In this document: positions 1-9,294 of the stretch, piece by piece
How positions within the stretch are numbered: position 1 is the stretch's first letter
Layout of the letters: each line of letters begins with the position of its first letter
Source: Pararhizobium sp.
Lineage (GTDB): Bacteria > Pseudomonadota > Alphaproteobacteria > Rhizobiales > Rhizobiaceae
DNA length: 64,000 nucleotides
Assembly (NCBI GenBank): GCA_030655075.1
Contig: JAURWE010000142.1
Location: 113,323 to 177,322 of the forward strand
Reading direction: 5' to 3'
Made by a program: the position numbers and the translations under genes
The notes under the pieces: model-generated
What the model saw: only the letters and a program-made list of their open reading frames with translations
Told to the model about the DNA's origin: nothing
Databases searched by the model: none

Positions 1-13
1 GCCCCCCGACAAG

Positions 14-43
14 AAAAGCGGCGCCCTATCGGAGCCGCTTTTT
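14..43 (-). terminator. Intrinsic terminator of gor
   Basis: Arms AAAAGCGGC (14-22) and GCCGCTTTT (34-42) are perfectly complementary around an 11-nt loop. Read on the minus strand, the stem ends in a U run just after the gor stop codon at 63. Confidence 0.75.
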
Positions 44-62
44 CCCTGAACCAAACGCAACC

Positions 63-1451
63 CTAAACCCGCACCCCGCCCTTCACCAGATAGCTCGGCT
101 TGTACATGGTCACCAGCTCTTCCGAGGCCGTTGGGTGCACGGCCATGGTGCGGTCGAAATCGTCCTTGGTGCAGCCGGCCTTGAGTGCAATGCCCAGCAG
201 CTGCACCATCTCGCCGGCATCATGACCAAGAATATGCACGCCGAGCACCTTGCGGTCGGCGCCATTGACGACGATCTTCATGATTGTCTTTTCCGCCCGT
301 CCCGACAGCGTCGCCTTCATCGGGCGGAATTCGGCGCGGTAGATTTCCAGCGTCTCATAGGCTTTCGCCGCAGCATCCTCCGACAGGCCGACCGTGCCGA
401 TTTCCGGCTGCGAGAACACGGCCGTCGGAATGAGGTCATGATCCGGCGATGTCGGATTGTGCTTGTAGGCCGTCTCGATGAAGCACATCGCCTCATGGAT
501 CGCCACCGGCGTCAGTTGCACCCTGTCGGTGACATCGCCAATCGCATAGACATCTGCCGCGCTGGTGCGTGAAAACGCATCGACGACAATCGCATGGCGC
601 TCATTCAGGCGCACGCCGATCGTCTCCAGGCCCAGCCCGTCCGTGTTCGGCAGGCGCCCGACTGCAAGCAAAACCTGCCCCACGGTGAGCACCTCGCCTG
701 CCTTGGTCTCTGCCTTCAGCAATCCGTCATCCTGCCGCACGACCGAGGTGATGATGTCTTCGCAGAGAATGCGGATGCCCTTGGCGACCATCGCCGCATG
801 CAGACCGCGCCGCATGTCGTGATCGAAGCGTGAGAGGATTTCCTTGCCGCGATATATCAGCGTCGTCTCAACACCCAGCCCATGGAAAACATTGGCGAAT
901 TCGACGGCAATATAGCCACCGCCCTCGATCAGGATCGCTTTCGGCAGCGCCTTCAGATCGAAGGCCTCGTTGGAGCTGATGCAAAGCTCGTGACCATTGA
1001 GCGCCGTGTGCAGATTGGGCCGACCGCCGGTGGCGATCAGGATTTTTTCGGCCGTCACGCTCGCCCCGGTGCTGACCAGGCGGATCGTGTTCGGCCCGGT
1101 GATTTCGGCGCGCGTCTGCAAAATTTCGGCACCGGCCGTGTCGAGACCCTTCTTGTAGAGGCCCTCGAGTCGCGTGATCTCGGCCTCCTTGGCGGTTACC
1201 AGCGTCTGCCAGTCAAACTTGGCCTCGCCCGGCGTCCAGCCAAAGCCCCTGGAATCTTCGAAATGCTCGGAAAACTGCGAGGCATAGACATAGAGCTTCT
1301 TTGGCACGCAGCCGCGAACGACGCAGGTGCCGCCATAGCGAAACTCTTCCGCGATCGCCACCTTCTTGCCGAGAGACGCCGCTAGGCGTCCTGCCCGCAC
1401 GCCGCCCGAGCCGCCGCCGATGACGAAAAGATCATAATCGAAAGACGTCAT
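63..1451 (-). CDS. gor: Glutathione-disulfide reductase
   Basis: This gene encodes a 462-residue cytoplasmic flavoprotein that reduces glutathione disulfide with NADPH. The N-terminal FAD loop reads GGGSGGVRAGR (about residues 12-22), and the redox-active disulfide is in GTCVVRGC. A second dinucleotide fold begins at GGGYIAVEFA, and the C-terminal HPTASEE supplies the catalytic His-Glu pair from the other subunit of the dimer. The reading frame is open further upstream to 1517, but the ATG at 1451 gives the usual protein start and has AGGAG eight bases ahead. It is followed by a terminator and preceded by DUF2059 and rpiA on the same strand, in the order commonly seen in rhizobia. Confidence 0.95.
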   Translation of the reverse strand: MTSFDYDLFVIGGGSGGVRAGRLAASLGKKVAIAEEFRYGGTCVVRGCVPKKLYVYASQFSEHFEDSRGFGWTPGEAKFDWQTLVTAKEAEITRLEGLYKKGLDTAGAEILQTRAEITGPNTIRLVSTGASVTAEKILIATGGRPNLHTALNGHELCISSNEAFDLKALPKAILIEGGGYIAVEFANVFHGLGVETTLIYRGKEILSRFDHDMRRGLHAAMVAKGIRILCEDIITSVVRQDDGLLKAETKAGEVLTVGQVLLAVGRLPNTDGLGLETIGVRLNERHAIVVDAFSRTSAADVYAIGDVTDRVQLTPVAIHEAMCFIETAYKHNPTSPDHDLIPTAVFSQPEIGTVGLSEDAAAKAYETLEIYRAEFRPMKATLSGRAEKTIMKIVVNGADRKVLGVHILGHDAGEMVQLLGIALKAGCTKDDFDRTMAVHPTASEELVTMYKPSYLVKGGVRV

Positions 1452-1523
1452 GGAATTTTCTCCTGGAGAATGGAAGGTGCGATGCGGCGGTCCGGTTGAT
1501 ATAGTGCGCCACCCCACAAAATG

Positions 1524-1549
1524 AAAAGCCCGGAACAGGTCCGGGCTTC
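1524..1549 (-). terminator. Intrinsic terminator after DUF2059 gene
   Basis: Arms AAGCCCGGA (1526-1534) and TCCGGGCTT (1540-1548) flank a 5-nt loop. On the minus strand the stem is followed by U residues, ending the DUF2059 transcript before gor. Confidence 0.75.
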
Positions 1550-1576
1550 AAAAGTTCGCGTAAGGATGGCTTGGTC

Positions 1577-2137
1577 TTATTGCGGTGTTTCGCCGGTGGC
1601 CGGTGTCTCGACAGCCGGTGTCGTCGCAGCTTCCTTGCCGATGGCAGCGTTCAGCGCCTTGTCGCTTTCGATCGCGAGATCGCGGGAAACGCCGGCCGCC
1701 CAGATATCGGCAGCCTTCAGGAGTTCGCGAACAGCGATCGGACGATCGTTGAGAAGCTTCTTGCCCACAGGCAGATTGTAGAAATCGGCAATCGCCTTCA
1801 GCTCTTCGACGGTAAAGGTCTTGGCGTAGATCACGGCGGCTTCGCGCTCGAGATCGGCGCGGCGCGTTGCCAGCGAAATCGCCTTTTCGTCCACAGTCGT
1901 GGTGATCAGGTCCTGGTAGTTGGGTGTCGCTTGGATCAGCGAGGCCTTCAGGCGCTCCGACAGGTTCGGCAGGATATTGTCGAAACCCTTGGTTTCCCCA
2001 AGCGCTGCAAGGGCTGCGCGCGCCGCCTTGATCTGTTCGTCGCTCACTTCCTGAGCGCGAACAGCAGGGGCCAACGCGAAGGCCGATACGATAAGGGTGG
2101 CGGCCAGTGTGCGGCCGAGACCGGCAAACGTGAACAT
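1577..2137 (-). CDS. DUF2059 secreted protein
   Basis: The gene encodes 186 residues. A clear signal peptide (about residues 1-28, ending AVRA-QE) predicts export to the periplasm. The mature part is mainly helical and carries the DUF2059 pattern, including FTVEELKAIADFYNLPVGKKLL, a segment found in many proteobacterial periplasmic proteins of unknown function. The tail is rich in Ala, Thr and Pro. It lies 18 bp downstream of rpiA on the same strand, so the two may be cotranscribed; a hairpin terminator follows it. The biochemical role is unknown. Confidence 0.8.
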   Translation of the reverse strand: MFTFAGLGRTLAATLIVSAFALAPAVRAQEVSDEQIKAARAALAALGETKGFDNILPNLSERLKASLIQATPNYQDLITTTVDEKAISLATRRADLEREAAVIYAKTFTVEELKAIADFYNLPVGKKLLNDRPIAVRELLKAADIWAAGVSRDLAIESDKALNAAIGKEAATTPAVETPATGETPQ

Positions 2138-2155
2138 ATGCGTCAGTGCTCCTGT

Positions 2156-2854
2156 TTAAGAAATTGCCGTCAATGTACGCGCACCCGCCGGACCGGCAAT
2201 GATGGCGATTGACGCGATGTTGATGAACAGCCCGTGTTCGACAACGCCGGGGATAAGGTTTAGCGCATTCGCAAGTGCCTCTGCATCAGGAATGCGGCCA
2301 AAAGATGCATCGAGGATCAAATGGCCACCATCCGTCTGGAAGGGGCCATCGTCTGATTTCCGCACAGTGACATCCCCGGAAAGGCCGAGCATCGACGCAG
2401 CTTTTTCGACAGCGATGCGTGTGGCGGCAAGACCGAATGCATTGACTTCGATCGGCAGTTTAAAGGCGCCGAGCACATCCACCACCTTGGTCTCGTCGGC
2501 AATGACGATCATCCGTGCCGAGGCCGCAGCAACGATCTTCTCGCGCAGCAGAGCGCCGCCGCCGCCCTTGATCAAGCGCAGCTGCGGATCGATTTCGTCG
2601 GCACCGTCAATGGTGATGTCAAGTTCGGGAAGCTCGTCGAGTGATTTCAGGGGAACGCCGAGTTCGACGCAAAGCCGCGCTGTCCGCTCCGAGGTCGGCA
2701 CGCCGACGATGCGAAAACCGCCGGAAACCCGTTCTGCCAGCAGGCGAACGAATTCCTCGGCCGTGGATCCGGTACCGATGCCGAGACGCATGCCATCGCT
2801 GACATGAGCGAGTGCGGCTTCGGCAGCTTTGATCTTCATTTCGCGGGCGTCCAT
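2156..2854 (-). CDS. rpiA: Ribose-5-phosphate isomerase A
   Basis: RpiA interconverts ribose 5-phosphate and ribulose 5-phosphate in the non-oxidative pentose phosphate pathway. The 232-residue product shows the family signatures GIGTGSTAEEFV near the N terminus, DGADEID in the middle and KGGGGALLREK just after it, which hold the catalytic Asp, Glu and Lys residues. The ATG at 2854 is chosen over an upstream in-frame start because it gives the family length and has AGGGAG about ten bases before it. It is divergent from the phosphoglycolate phosphatase gene. Confidence 0.95.
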   Translation of the reverse strand: MDAREMKIKAAEAALAHVSDGMRLGIGTGSTAEEFVRLLAERVSGGFRIVGVPTSERTARLCVELGVPLKSLDELPELDITIDGADEIDPQLRLIKGGGGALLREKIVAAASARMIVIADETKVVDVLGAFKLPIEVNAFGLAATRIAVEKAASMLGLSGDVTVRKSDDGPFQTDGGHLILDASFGRIPDAEALANALNLIPGVVEHGLFINIASIAIIAGPAGARTLTAIS

Positions 2855-3126
2855 GCGCCACACACTCCCTTTAGGTCCGGTCGGTCTTGCTGGATAGCCA
2901 TGTCCGGCCATCCCGTTTTTTCCGGACCGACACTTACACGGCCCTCAGCGCAAACAAAAGCCAAAATCGGCGCCTCCCCGATAAAGCCCGATTTCAACCG
3001 CCGCGACAAACTCTTGATTGCTTTTTGGTGCGCCTTCGCCTACGCGGTACGCAATCAAAATACCGCATGGAAACTGGCAGAATCCGCGCTTCTGGCGTAT
3101 CCGTCCCAGATTTCCCCAAACGCTTG

Positions 3127-3822
3127 ATGAGGCTGCCGGTGACGATTCCACTTGTCGTATTCGATCTGGACGGAACCCTCGTAGACACCGCTTCCGATCT
3201 GGTTGCCGGTCTCAACCATGCGGTCACGCAGGCAGACATCGAACCGGTCACCTATCATGATCTCACCCATCTGGTCGGCCATGGCGCCCAGGCGATGATC
3301 CAGCGCACATGGACCCTGCGCGGCAGGGCTTTGAGCGCCGGCGACCTCAAGTGGCAGATGAAGGAATTCATCGACTTCTACTATGGCTCGATGCCCGGCG
3401 ATTCCCTGCCCTATCCGGGCGTGATCGCGGCCATGGACCGGCTGTCTGACGCCGGGATGGCGCTTGCCGTCTGCACCAACAAGATGGAAATGATGGCAAA
3501 GCGCCTGCTCGACGGCCTGAACCTGTCGCACCGCTTCGCTGCCGTGTCGGGTGGCGATACCTTCCCGGTGCGCAAGCCGGAAGCAGGCCACCTGCTCTCC
3601 ACCATCACCATGGCCGGTGGCGATCCGGCAAAGACCGTCATGATCGGCGACAGCCTCAACGATATGCTCGTTGCGAAAAATGCCACCATCCCGTCGATCG
3701 CCGTGCCGTTCGGCTATTCCGATGTGCCGGTCTCGGACCTCAATCCCGATCATATCATCCAGCACTTCGACGAGCTGACGCCGGAACTGGTGCTGCAGCT
3801 GATCAGCCGCCAGCGCAGCTAG
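3127..3822 (+). CDS. gph: Phosphoglycolate phosphatase (HAD family)
   Basis: This 231-residue haloacid-dehalogenase-type phosphatase probably removes phosphate from 2-phosphoglycolate produced by DNA repair or oxygenase chemistry. Motif I is FDLDGTLVDT (nucleophile and acid Asp), motif II lies in VCTNK, motif III is the Lys of RKPEAGHLL, and motif IV is MIGDSLNDM. The reading frame is open from 2887, but the ATG at 3127 gives the usual length; a GTG four codons later is an alternative. A strong bidirectional terminator follows. Substrate identity rests on the family and on length; other HAD phosphatases of this subgroup cannot be excluded. Confidence 0.88.
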   Translation: MRLPVTIPLVVFDLDGTLVDTASDLVAGLNHAVTQADIEPVTYHDLTHLVGHGAQAMIQRTWTLRGRALSAGDLKWQMKEFIDFYYGSMPGDSLPYPGVIAAMDRLSDAGMALAVCTNKMEMMAKRLLDGLNLSHRFAAVSGGDTFPVRKPEAGHLLSTITMAGGDPAKTVMIGDSLNDMLVAKNATIPSIAVPFGYSDVPVSDLNPDHIIQHFDELTPELVLQLISRQRS

Positions 3823-3842
3823 ACAAAGCCGGCATCACAACG

Positions 3843-3880
3843 AAAAAAGCCGCGAACCCGGCCAGGTTCGCGGCTTTTTT
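3843..3880. terminator. Strong bidirectional terminator
   Basis: Sixteen-base perfect arms (3843-3858 and 3865-3880, six-base loop) begin with six A and end with six T. The hairpin can therefore stop both gph on the plus strand and the convergent L,D-transpeptidase gene on the minus strand. Confidence 0.92.
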
Positions 3881-3896
3881 AAGGTAATAAGACCCT

Positions 3897-5783
3897 TCAG
3901 CTGGCGGCGCGGCGCGCAGCTTTTGTCGCGTCAAAGGCGCGGTTCATGTACATGTCGCGATCATAGACGTCGTCGAAATACTCGACCTTGCCATCCTTGT
4001 TCGGCCAGGCGGTGAAATAGGCGACATAGACCGGGATCTTGGCGGTCACCTTCACACCCTTGTTGCGCCCGTCGGCAATCTGCTTGGCAACATCGTCGAC
4101 GGTGGTACCGAGCACGGCCGCCGCCATCAGGCGCGGATCGCTGAGCCGCACGCAACCGTGGCTGAGCGCGCGCTGGTCGCGGGCAAAGAAGCTTTTCGAC
4201 GGCGTGTCGTGCATGTAGATCGCGTGACTGTTGGGAAACAGGATCTTCAGGTCACCCAGCGCATTGTCGCTGCTCGGCGGCTGGCGCACGGCAACGGCCT
4301 TCGGGTTCGACCAGTCGACATTCGACGAGGAAACGGTCTGTCCGCCGACCTCGACCTCATAACCCATGCGGTCAAGATAGCTCGGATCGTTGCGCAGCTT
4401 CGGCAGCATCTCGTTGATGATGATCGACTGTGGAACGCCCCAATACGGGTTGAATTCGACGGTCTCGATCTGGTCCTGGAAGAAATAGGTCTGGTTCGAT
4501 TTTGAGCCGACGACCACGCGCATGGCGAATTTTTCGGCATTCTGCTCGTGGTAATAGACCATGAAGGCGGGCTGGTTGATGAAGACGTGGCGCGCGCCCA
4601 GATCGTTCGGCAGCCAGCGCGCCTGCTCCATGGCGACCACGACCTTGTTGATCTTGCTCGACACCGTGTCGCCGCCCGTCAGGATGCGGATCGAGGCCTT
4701 ACCGACGACACCATCAGGCTTCAGGCCGTGTTCTTTCTGGAAGCCTTCGACCAGCGCCACCAGCTCCGGCGTATAGTCCTCGCCGCCGGTGTAACCGGCC
4801 AGCGTCACCGAATGCTCGACCTTGAGGGCATCAGAACCCTTCTGGCGGATGGCGGCGATGATATTGGCAAGCTCGGTGCTCTTGGCGCCCGGCTTCAGCA
4901 GGGTTCCGTCGGCAATGGTGATCTTCGGCACGCCGTCCGTTGTCGCCTTCAGCGTCTCGAGCTCGGTCTGAAGCGCCAGGAACTGGCTGGATGATGGCGA
5001 TCGGCTGCGCATATAGCCAGCCGCATCCGGCGCCTTGCCGAGAATGGTCAGTGTCGTCGCCAGATCCAGAGTCTTGCGCTTGAAATCGTGATAGCCGGAA
5101 ATCTTGTTCGGATCGATCCGGCCGCGCACCGTATCGGCGATATAGGAGAGCGCCGCCACCGACAGGCGTGCCTCGAAAGTTACAAGCTCCTTCTGGCGGC
5201 TGATCAGGTCGCCGGCGTCGAACTGTTCCGGAGGCACGGCCACGGCATAATCTTCCGGATCGAGACCGATCTTCGCTGCATCCGCCAGAAGCGCGATCGC
5301 CGCCTTTGCCTTTGCCGTCACGCCGTTCTGGTCGATCCAGACGAAATCGCCGTGCTCGCCGTAGTAGGACTGAACTGCAGCGGCGACGTCGGGCACGGCC
5401 CGCACATTGACGGCGGCCAGCGCCTGGCGGGCGCCATTGAGCACACTCTGGTGGATCGGCGGCAGGCCGTGCTGCGTCAACGCGCCGGTCGTCAGCGGAT
5501 CGGCGATCTTGGCGAGCGAAACCTGCTTCAGCGCTTCAGCCTTATAGGTGAAATAGGTGGGGCCGGAAACGCGGGCGACGGCCTTGGGAACCTTCTTGGT
5601 TTCCAGCGGCTGCCCGTTCAGGGACTGGTTCGGGTCTGCGGCATTGAACTCCTGCTCAACCGGGCGTTTTTTCTTGAAAAACATGTCCATCAGCGTCGTC
5701 GCTTCGGCAGGACCGGCGCCAACAGTGGAAAACGCGCAGGACAGCACCAGAGCCGTAACAGCAGCCGTCTTGAAAAGTCTCAT
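3897..5783 (-). CDS. Large L,D-transpeptidase (YcbB/LdtD-like)
   Basis: This 628-residue exported enzyme should form 3-3 cross-links in peptidoglycan. A signal peptide covers about residues 1-27. A substrate-capping region and a peptidoglycan-binding segment (around GFQKEHGLKPDGVVGKASI) come next, followed by the YkuD catalytic domain, whose nucleophile is the Cys of SHGCVRLSDP near residue 540. The domain order matches LdtD/YcbB rather than short YkuD proteins. The ATG at 5783 was chosen because the signal peptide starts there; the frame is open to 5915. A second, shorter L,D-transpeptidase lies at 9295. Rhizobiales are known to rely heavily on L,D-transpeptidases for polar growth. Confidence 0.9.
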   Translation of the reverse strand: MRLFKTAAVTALVLSCAFSTVGAGPAEATTLMDMFFKKKRPVEQEFNAADPNQSLNGQPLETKKVPKAVARVSGPTYFTYKAEALKQVSLAKIADPLTTGALTQHGLPPIHQSVLNGARQALAAVNVRAVPDVAAAVQSYYGEHGDFVWIDQNGVTAKAKAAIALLADAAKIGLDPEDYAVAVPPEQFDAGDLISRQKELVTFEARLSVAALSYIADTVRGRIDPNKISGYHDFKRKTLDLATTLTILGKAPDAAGYMRSRSPSSSQFLALQTELETLKATTDGVPKITIADGTLLKPGAKSTELANIIAAIRQKGSDALKVEHSVTLAGYTGGEDYTPELVALVEGFQKEHGLKPDGVVGKASIRILTGGDTVSSKINKVVVAMEQARWLPNDLGARHVFINQPAFMVYYHEQNAEKFAMRVVVGSKSNQTYFFQDQIETVEFNPYWGVPQSIIINEMLPKLRNDPSYLDRMGYEVEVGGQTVSSSNVDWSNPKAVAVRQPPSSDNALGDLKILFPNSHAIYMHDTPSKSFFARDQRALSHGCVRLSDPRLMAAAVLGTTVDDVAKQIADGRNKGVKVTAKIPVYVAYFTAWPNKDGKVEYFDDVYDRDMYMNRAFDATKAARRAAS

Positions 5784-6331
5784 GAAAATCTCATCCCCGT
5801 CTTGTCGCCAGTGTATCGGCGATCCGTCAGCAACCCCGCGCTGGAGTTCGTAAAGGTATAGGAAAGGAAGGTGAATGAAAAGGAAACGGCCCTGCCTCGC
5901 CCGGTGCTGTGACACTCACAAAACCGTGAGTCAATCACCGGCATGATGACGGTTAAGCCCTGCCAAAAATTTGATTTCGTTCATATTTTTTCTGCCCGGT
6001 CGACGCTTTTCAGCCAAATTTGCCAAGGCGCGCCAAAGGGTGAAAAAGCAATTCTACGGCATTGTGTCGTAAAAGGCACAACGGCAACGGCCATCCCGCA
6101 GGCAGCTTCGACGCGGATCCGGCGTGCACCGTGTAACCGGGCCGCCGCCAAAGATTTGCCGGAAGGTGCGCAAAGTCGGCGCCCCACCTGCCCGGCCTCT
6201 TTACAAGCGGGCGTGATAGGGGCAACAGAAAGCCGTCTTTTTGTGCCAGGTCACGCTTGGCGCAGTCCAGAAATCCGGCACGCCAAAATCCGGCGAGCCA
6301 AAAATCGGCACGAACGAAAGCGGCAATTCTC
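5784..6331. other. Divergent intergenic region before fumC
   Basis: This 548-bp stretch separates the L,D-transpeptidase gene from fumC and should hold both promoters. It is AT-richer around 5960-6000. Three imperfect copies of a 15-16-bp unit (core AAATCCGGCACGCC) lie at about 6269-6318, just before the fumC start. No convincing gene was seen; open frames here are not protein-like. Confidence 0.5.
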
Positions 6332-7723
6332 ATGACATCCAAGCGCACGGAAACAGATACATTCGGTCCCATCGACGTCGAAAACGATCGCTACTGGGGC
6401 GCACAGGCGCAACGCTCGCTCGGCAACTTCAAGATCGGCTGGGAAAAGCAGCCCCTGCCGGTGGTGCGGGCGCTCGGCATCGTCAAGCGCGCCGCTGCGG
6501 AAACCAACCTGAAGCTCGGCAAGCTGGATGCAGCTCTTGCCGAAGCCATCATCGCCGCCGCCAACGAGGTCATCGACGGCAAGCTCAACGAGCATTTCCC
6601 GCTGGTCGTCTGGCAGACCGGCTCCGGCACCCAGTCGAATATGAACGCCAACGAGGTGATCTCCAACCGCGCCATCGAAGTGCTTGGCGGTGTGATGGGC
6701 TCGAAAAAGCCTGTTCACCCGAACGACCACGTCAACATGAGCCAATCGTCGAACGACACCTACCCGACGGCCATGCATGTCGCCTGCGCCGAACAGATCG
6801 TCCATGACCTGCTGCCCGCACTCCGCCATCTGCACACGGCGCTTGCCGCCAAGTCCAAGGCCTGGGCGGACATCATCAAGATCGGCCGCACGCACACGCA
6901 GGATGCAACGCCGCTGACGCTCGGCCAGGAATTCGGCGGCTACACCCAGCAGGTCGCCAACGGAATCGAGCGCATCGAGCAAACCCTGCCGAAGCTGATG
7001 GAACTGGCCCAGGGCGGCACCGCCGTCGGCACCGGCCTCAACGCGCCGATCGGTTTTGCCGAGGGTGTCGCAGAAGCGATCGCCGGCATCACCGGCCTGC
7101 CCTTCACCACGGCGCCGAACAAGTTCGAGGCGCTCGCCGCCCACGATGCCATGGTCTTCAGCCACGGCGCCGTCAACACGGTCGCCGCCAGCCTGTTCAA
7201 GATCGCCAACGACATCCGCTTTCTGGGCTCCGGTCCGCGTGCAGGTCTGGGTGAACTCGCCCTGCCGGAAAACGAGCCCGGTTCATCGATCATGCCGGGC
7301 AAGGTCAACCCCACCCAGTGCGAGGCGCTGACCCAGGTCTGCATCCAGGTTTTTGGCAACCACGCCGCCGTTACCTTCGCCGGCAGCCAGGGCCATTTCG
7401 AGTTGAATGTCTTCAATCCGGTCATGGCCTACAACTTCCTGCAATCCGTGCGCCTGCTCGCCGATGCCGCAGTGTCCTTCACCGACAATTGCGTCGTTGG
7501 CATTGAGCCGCGCATCGACAACATCAAAAAGGGCGTTGAAAACTCGCTGATGCTGGTCACGGCGCTCAACGGCCGCCTCGGCTACGACAATTGCGCCAAG
7601 ATCGCCAAGACCGCTCACAAGAACGGCACGACGCTCAGGGAAGAAACCGTCGGTGGCGGCTATCTCTCCAACGAGGAGTTCGACCAGCTGGTACGCCCGG
7701 AAAAGATGGTTTCGCCGTCCTGA
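6332..7723 (+). CDS. fumC: Class II fumarate hydratase
   Basis: FumC interconverts fumarate and malate in the TCA cycle without an iron-sulfur cluster. The 463-residue product has the full set of superfamily signatures: GSGTQSNMNANEV, SSNDTYPTAMH (catalytic His region), and the mobile loop GSSIMPGKVNPTQ holding the catalytic Ser. The frame is open upstream to 6257, but the protein family starts at the ATG at 6332 (MTSKRTETDTFG). A strong intrinsic terminator follows, so the gene is probably monocistronic. Confidence 0.96.
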   Translation: MTSKRTETDTFGPIDVENDRYWGAQAQRSLGNFKIGWEKQPLPVVRALGIVKRAAAETNLKLGKLDAALAEAIIAAANEVIDGKLNEHFPLVVWQTGSGTQSNMNANEVISNRAIEVLGGVMGSKKPVHPNDHVNMSQSSNDTYPTAMHVACAEQIVHDLLPALRHLHTALAAKSKAWADIIKIGRTHTQDATPLTLGQEFGGYTQQVANGIERIEQTLPKLMELAQGGTAVGTGLNAPIGFAEGVAEAIAGITGLPFTTAPNKFEALAAHDAMVFSHGAVNTVAASLFKIANDIRFLGSGPRAGLGELALPENEPGSSIMPGKVNPTQCEALTQVCIQVFGNHAAVTFAGSQGHFELNVFNPVMAYNFLQSVRLLADAAVSFTDNCVVGIEPRIDNIKKGVENSLMLVTALNGRLGYDNCAKIAKTAHKNGTTLREETVGGGYLSNEEFDQLVRPEKMVSPS

Positions 7724-7755
7724 AAATACCTTTCGGACGCAGGCGATTGAGACAC

Positions 7756-7783
7756 GGGACAGGCAAGGCCTGTCCCTTTTTTT
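7756..7783 (+). terminator. Intrinsic terminator of fumC
   Basis: Perfect arms GGGACAGGC (7756-7764) and GCCTGTCCC (7768-7776) are followed by seven T residues. Confidence 0.92.
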
Positions 7784-8033
7784 ATTCTAATAAACCAATA
7801 AATTTCATTAGCCTAGAAAAACACGCAGGCGTAGACAGAATGCACAGAGCGTTAACATTTCCCAAAGGAATATTCCCTAATACTGACACGTAAGAAGTGA
7901 GGGACGGCGTGGGCACACACCGGCATTTCAGCCTCCGACATTACCCATGCCGACGACGCATGAATGAGAATTTGCAAGGACGGCGCCGGTTGGCAAATCC
8001 AGAATCCAACCACGCCAGGTCAGGAGCTTGTCG
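7784..8033. other. AT-rich upstream region of diguanylate cyclase gene
   Basis: About 250 bp lie between the fumC terminator and the next gene. The first 110 bp are AT-rich and probably promoter DNA. No gene or clear operator is seen. Confidence 0.4.
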
Positions 8034-9104
8034 ATGACGACAGCAGCGGCACAAAAAGTTCAGGTCCCCGATATCGCAGCGCAGATTACCTATGCGATGC
8101 GGATCATGGGTGTTTCACCCATGCCGCGGAACTACGAACTCTACTACGAGGCCTATATCGGTTCCAATCCCAAGCTCACGCGGGACCTGGCAGCGCTCGG
8201 CAACAGCGCCACGCAACAGGAACTCGATGCGCTCGGTGCCCAGTATTTCAGTCACCACCACCGCGGCAACGGCATCGATGGCGTCCACAGCCGGATGGCG
8301 GTCGAACTTGACAGCCTGCTGCAACTGCTTCGCTCCGAGCAGGTGGCGCTTGAAAGTTACAACAGGATCCTCGGCGAAACCTACTCCAACATCTCCGGCA
8401 AGAACCTCGCCAGCGTTGACATCGTCAAGCACGCCATCGGCATTCTGACCGAGGCCACAGCCGACACGATGATCCAAGGTCAGGAAATGGTCGACAATGT
8501 CGCCCAGAAATCCCACGAAATGGATCTCGTCCGGCTCGAGCTCGACGAATACAAGCGCATCGCCAACACCGATTCGCTGACGCGCCTGTCCAACCGCCGC
8601 GCCTTCGACGACCGTCTGGCCGCCGTCTATGCGACGCCGAAGTCGCGCAACTATACGGCGCTGATCCTCGCCGATATCGACCACTTCAAGAAGATCAACG
8701 ACACCTACGGCCATCCGGTCGGGGACAAGATTCTCGCCACTGTCGGCAATGTCGTGCGCAACAGTGTGCGCAAGGACGTCTTCGTCGCCCGCACCGGCGG
8801 CGAGGAATTTGCCATCATCGTCGAGGAACAGACCCAGGAAGACTGCATCCAGATCGCCGACCGCATTCGCACGACGCTGGCATCGACGCCATTCAAGAAC
8901 TCCAAGACCGGTGTCAATTACGGCCCGATCACGATCTCGCTCGGCATCTGCATGGCACTCGACGCCGACGACGCCAGCGAACTCTACAGCAAGGCCGACA
9001 TCGCGCTCTACTGCGCCAAGAACGCCGGCCGCAATCGCACGGTGTCCTTCGAGGACGGCATGAAAAAGGATATCGGCCGCAACTGGCTGATCTACCGAAA
9101 ATAA
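8034..9104 (+). CDS. Diguanylate cyclase (GGDEF domain)
   Basis: The 356-residue cytoplasmic protein should make cyclic di-GMP from two GTP. The first 170 residues are a helical sensory or dimerisation region of no recognised family, without membrane segments. The C-terminal GGDEF domain has DIDHFKKINDTYGH and the active-site variant GGEEF, which is catalytically competent in known enzymes. The inhibitory RxxD site expected five residues before GGEEF is not present, so product inhibition may be absent. The ATG at 8034 is preferred to a TTG at 8028 because AGGAG lies seven bases upstream. A terminator follows. Confidence 0.92.
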   Translation: MTTAAAQKVQVPDIAAQITYAMRIMGVSPMPRNYELYYEAYIGSNPKLTRDLAALGNSATQQELDALGAQYFSHHHRGNGIDGVHSRMAVELDSLLQLLRSEQVALESYNRILGETYSNISGKNLASVDIVKHAIGILTEATADTMIQGQEMVDNVAQKSHEMDLVRLELDEYKRIANTDSLTRLSNRRAFDDRLAAVYATPKSRNYTALILADIDHFKKINDTYGHPVGDKILATVGNVVRNSVRKDVFVARTGGEEFAIIVEEQTQEDCIQIADRIRTTLASTPFKNSKTGVNYGPITISLGICMALDADDASELYSKADIALYCAKNAGRNRTVSFEDGMKKDIGRNWLIYRK

Positions 9105-9132
9105 GGACCGGCCATCGCCGTCATCCACAGAT

Positions 9133-9165
9133 AACCTGGGACCTTTAATCCCGGGTTTTTCTTTT
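9133..9165 (+). terminator. Intrinsic terminator of GGDEF gene
   Basis: Arms AACCTGGGA (9133-9141) and TCCCGGGTT (9149-9157), with one G-T pair, are followed by a T-rich tract. Confidence 0.85.
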
Positions 9166-9294
9166 TGCCGCAAAGGCCACTGGCGAGTTACGCGGGAAAC
9201 AGCGAACCTGAACGGACCGGCCTAAAACCCTCCCATCAACACGGGAGACGGGCCGCAGGGTTTCAAGGATCTCCCCACAAACCGGGAGATTACC

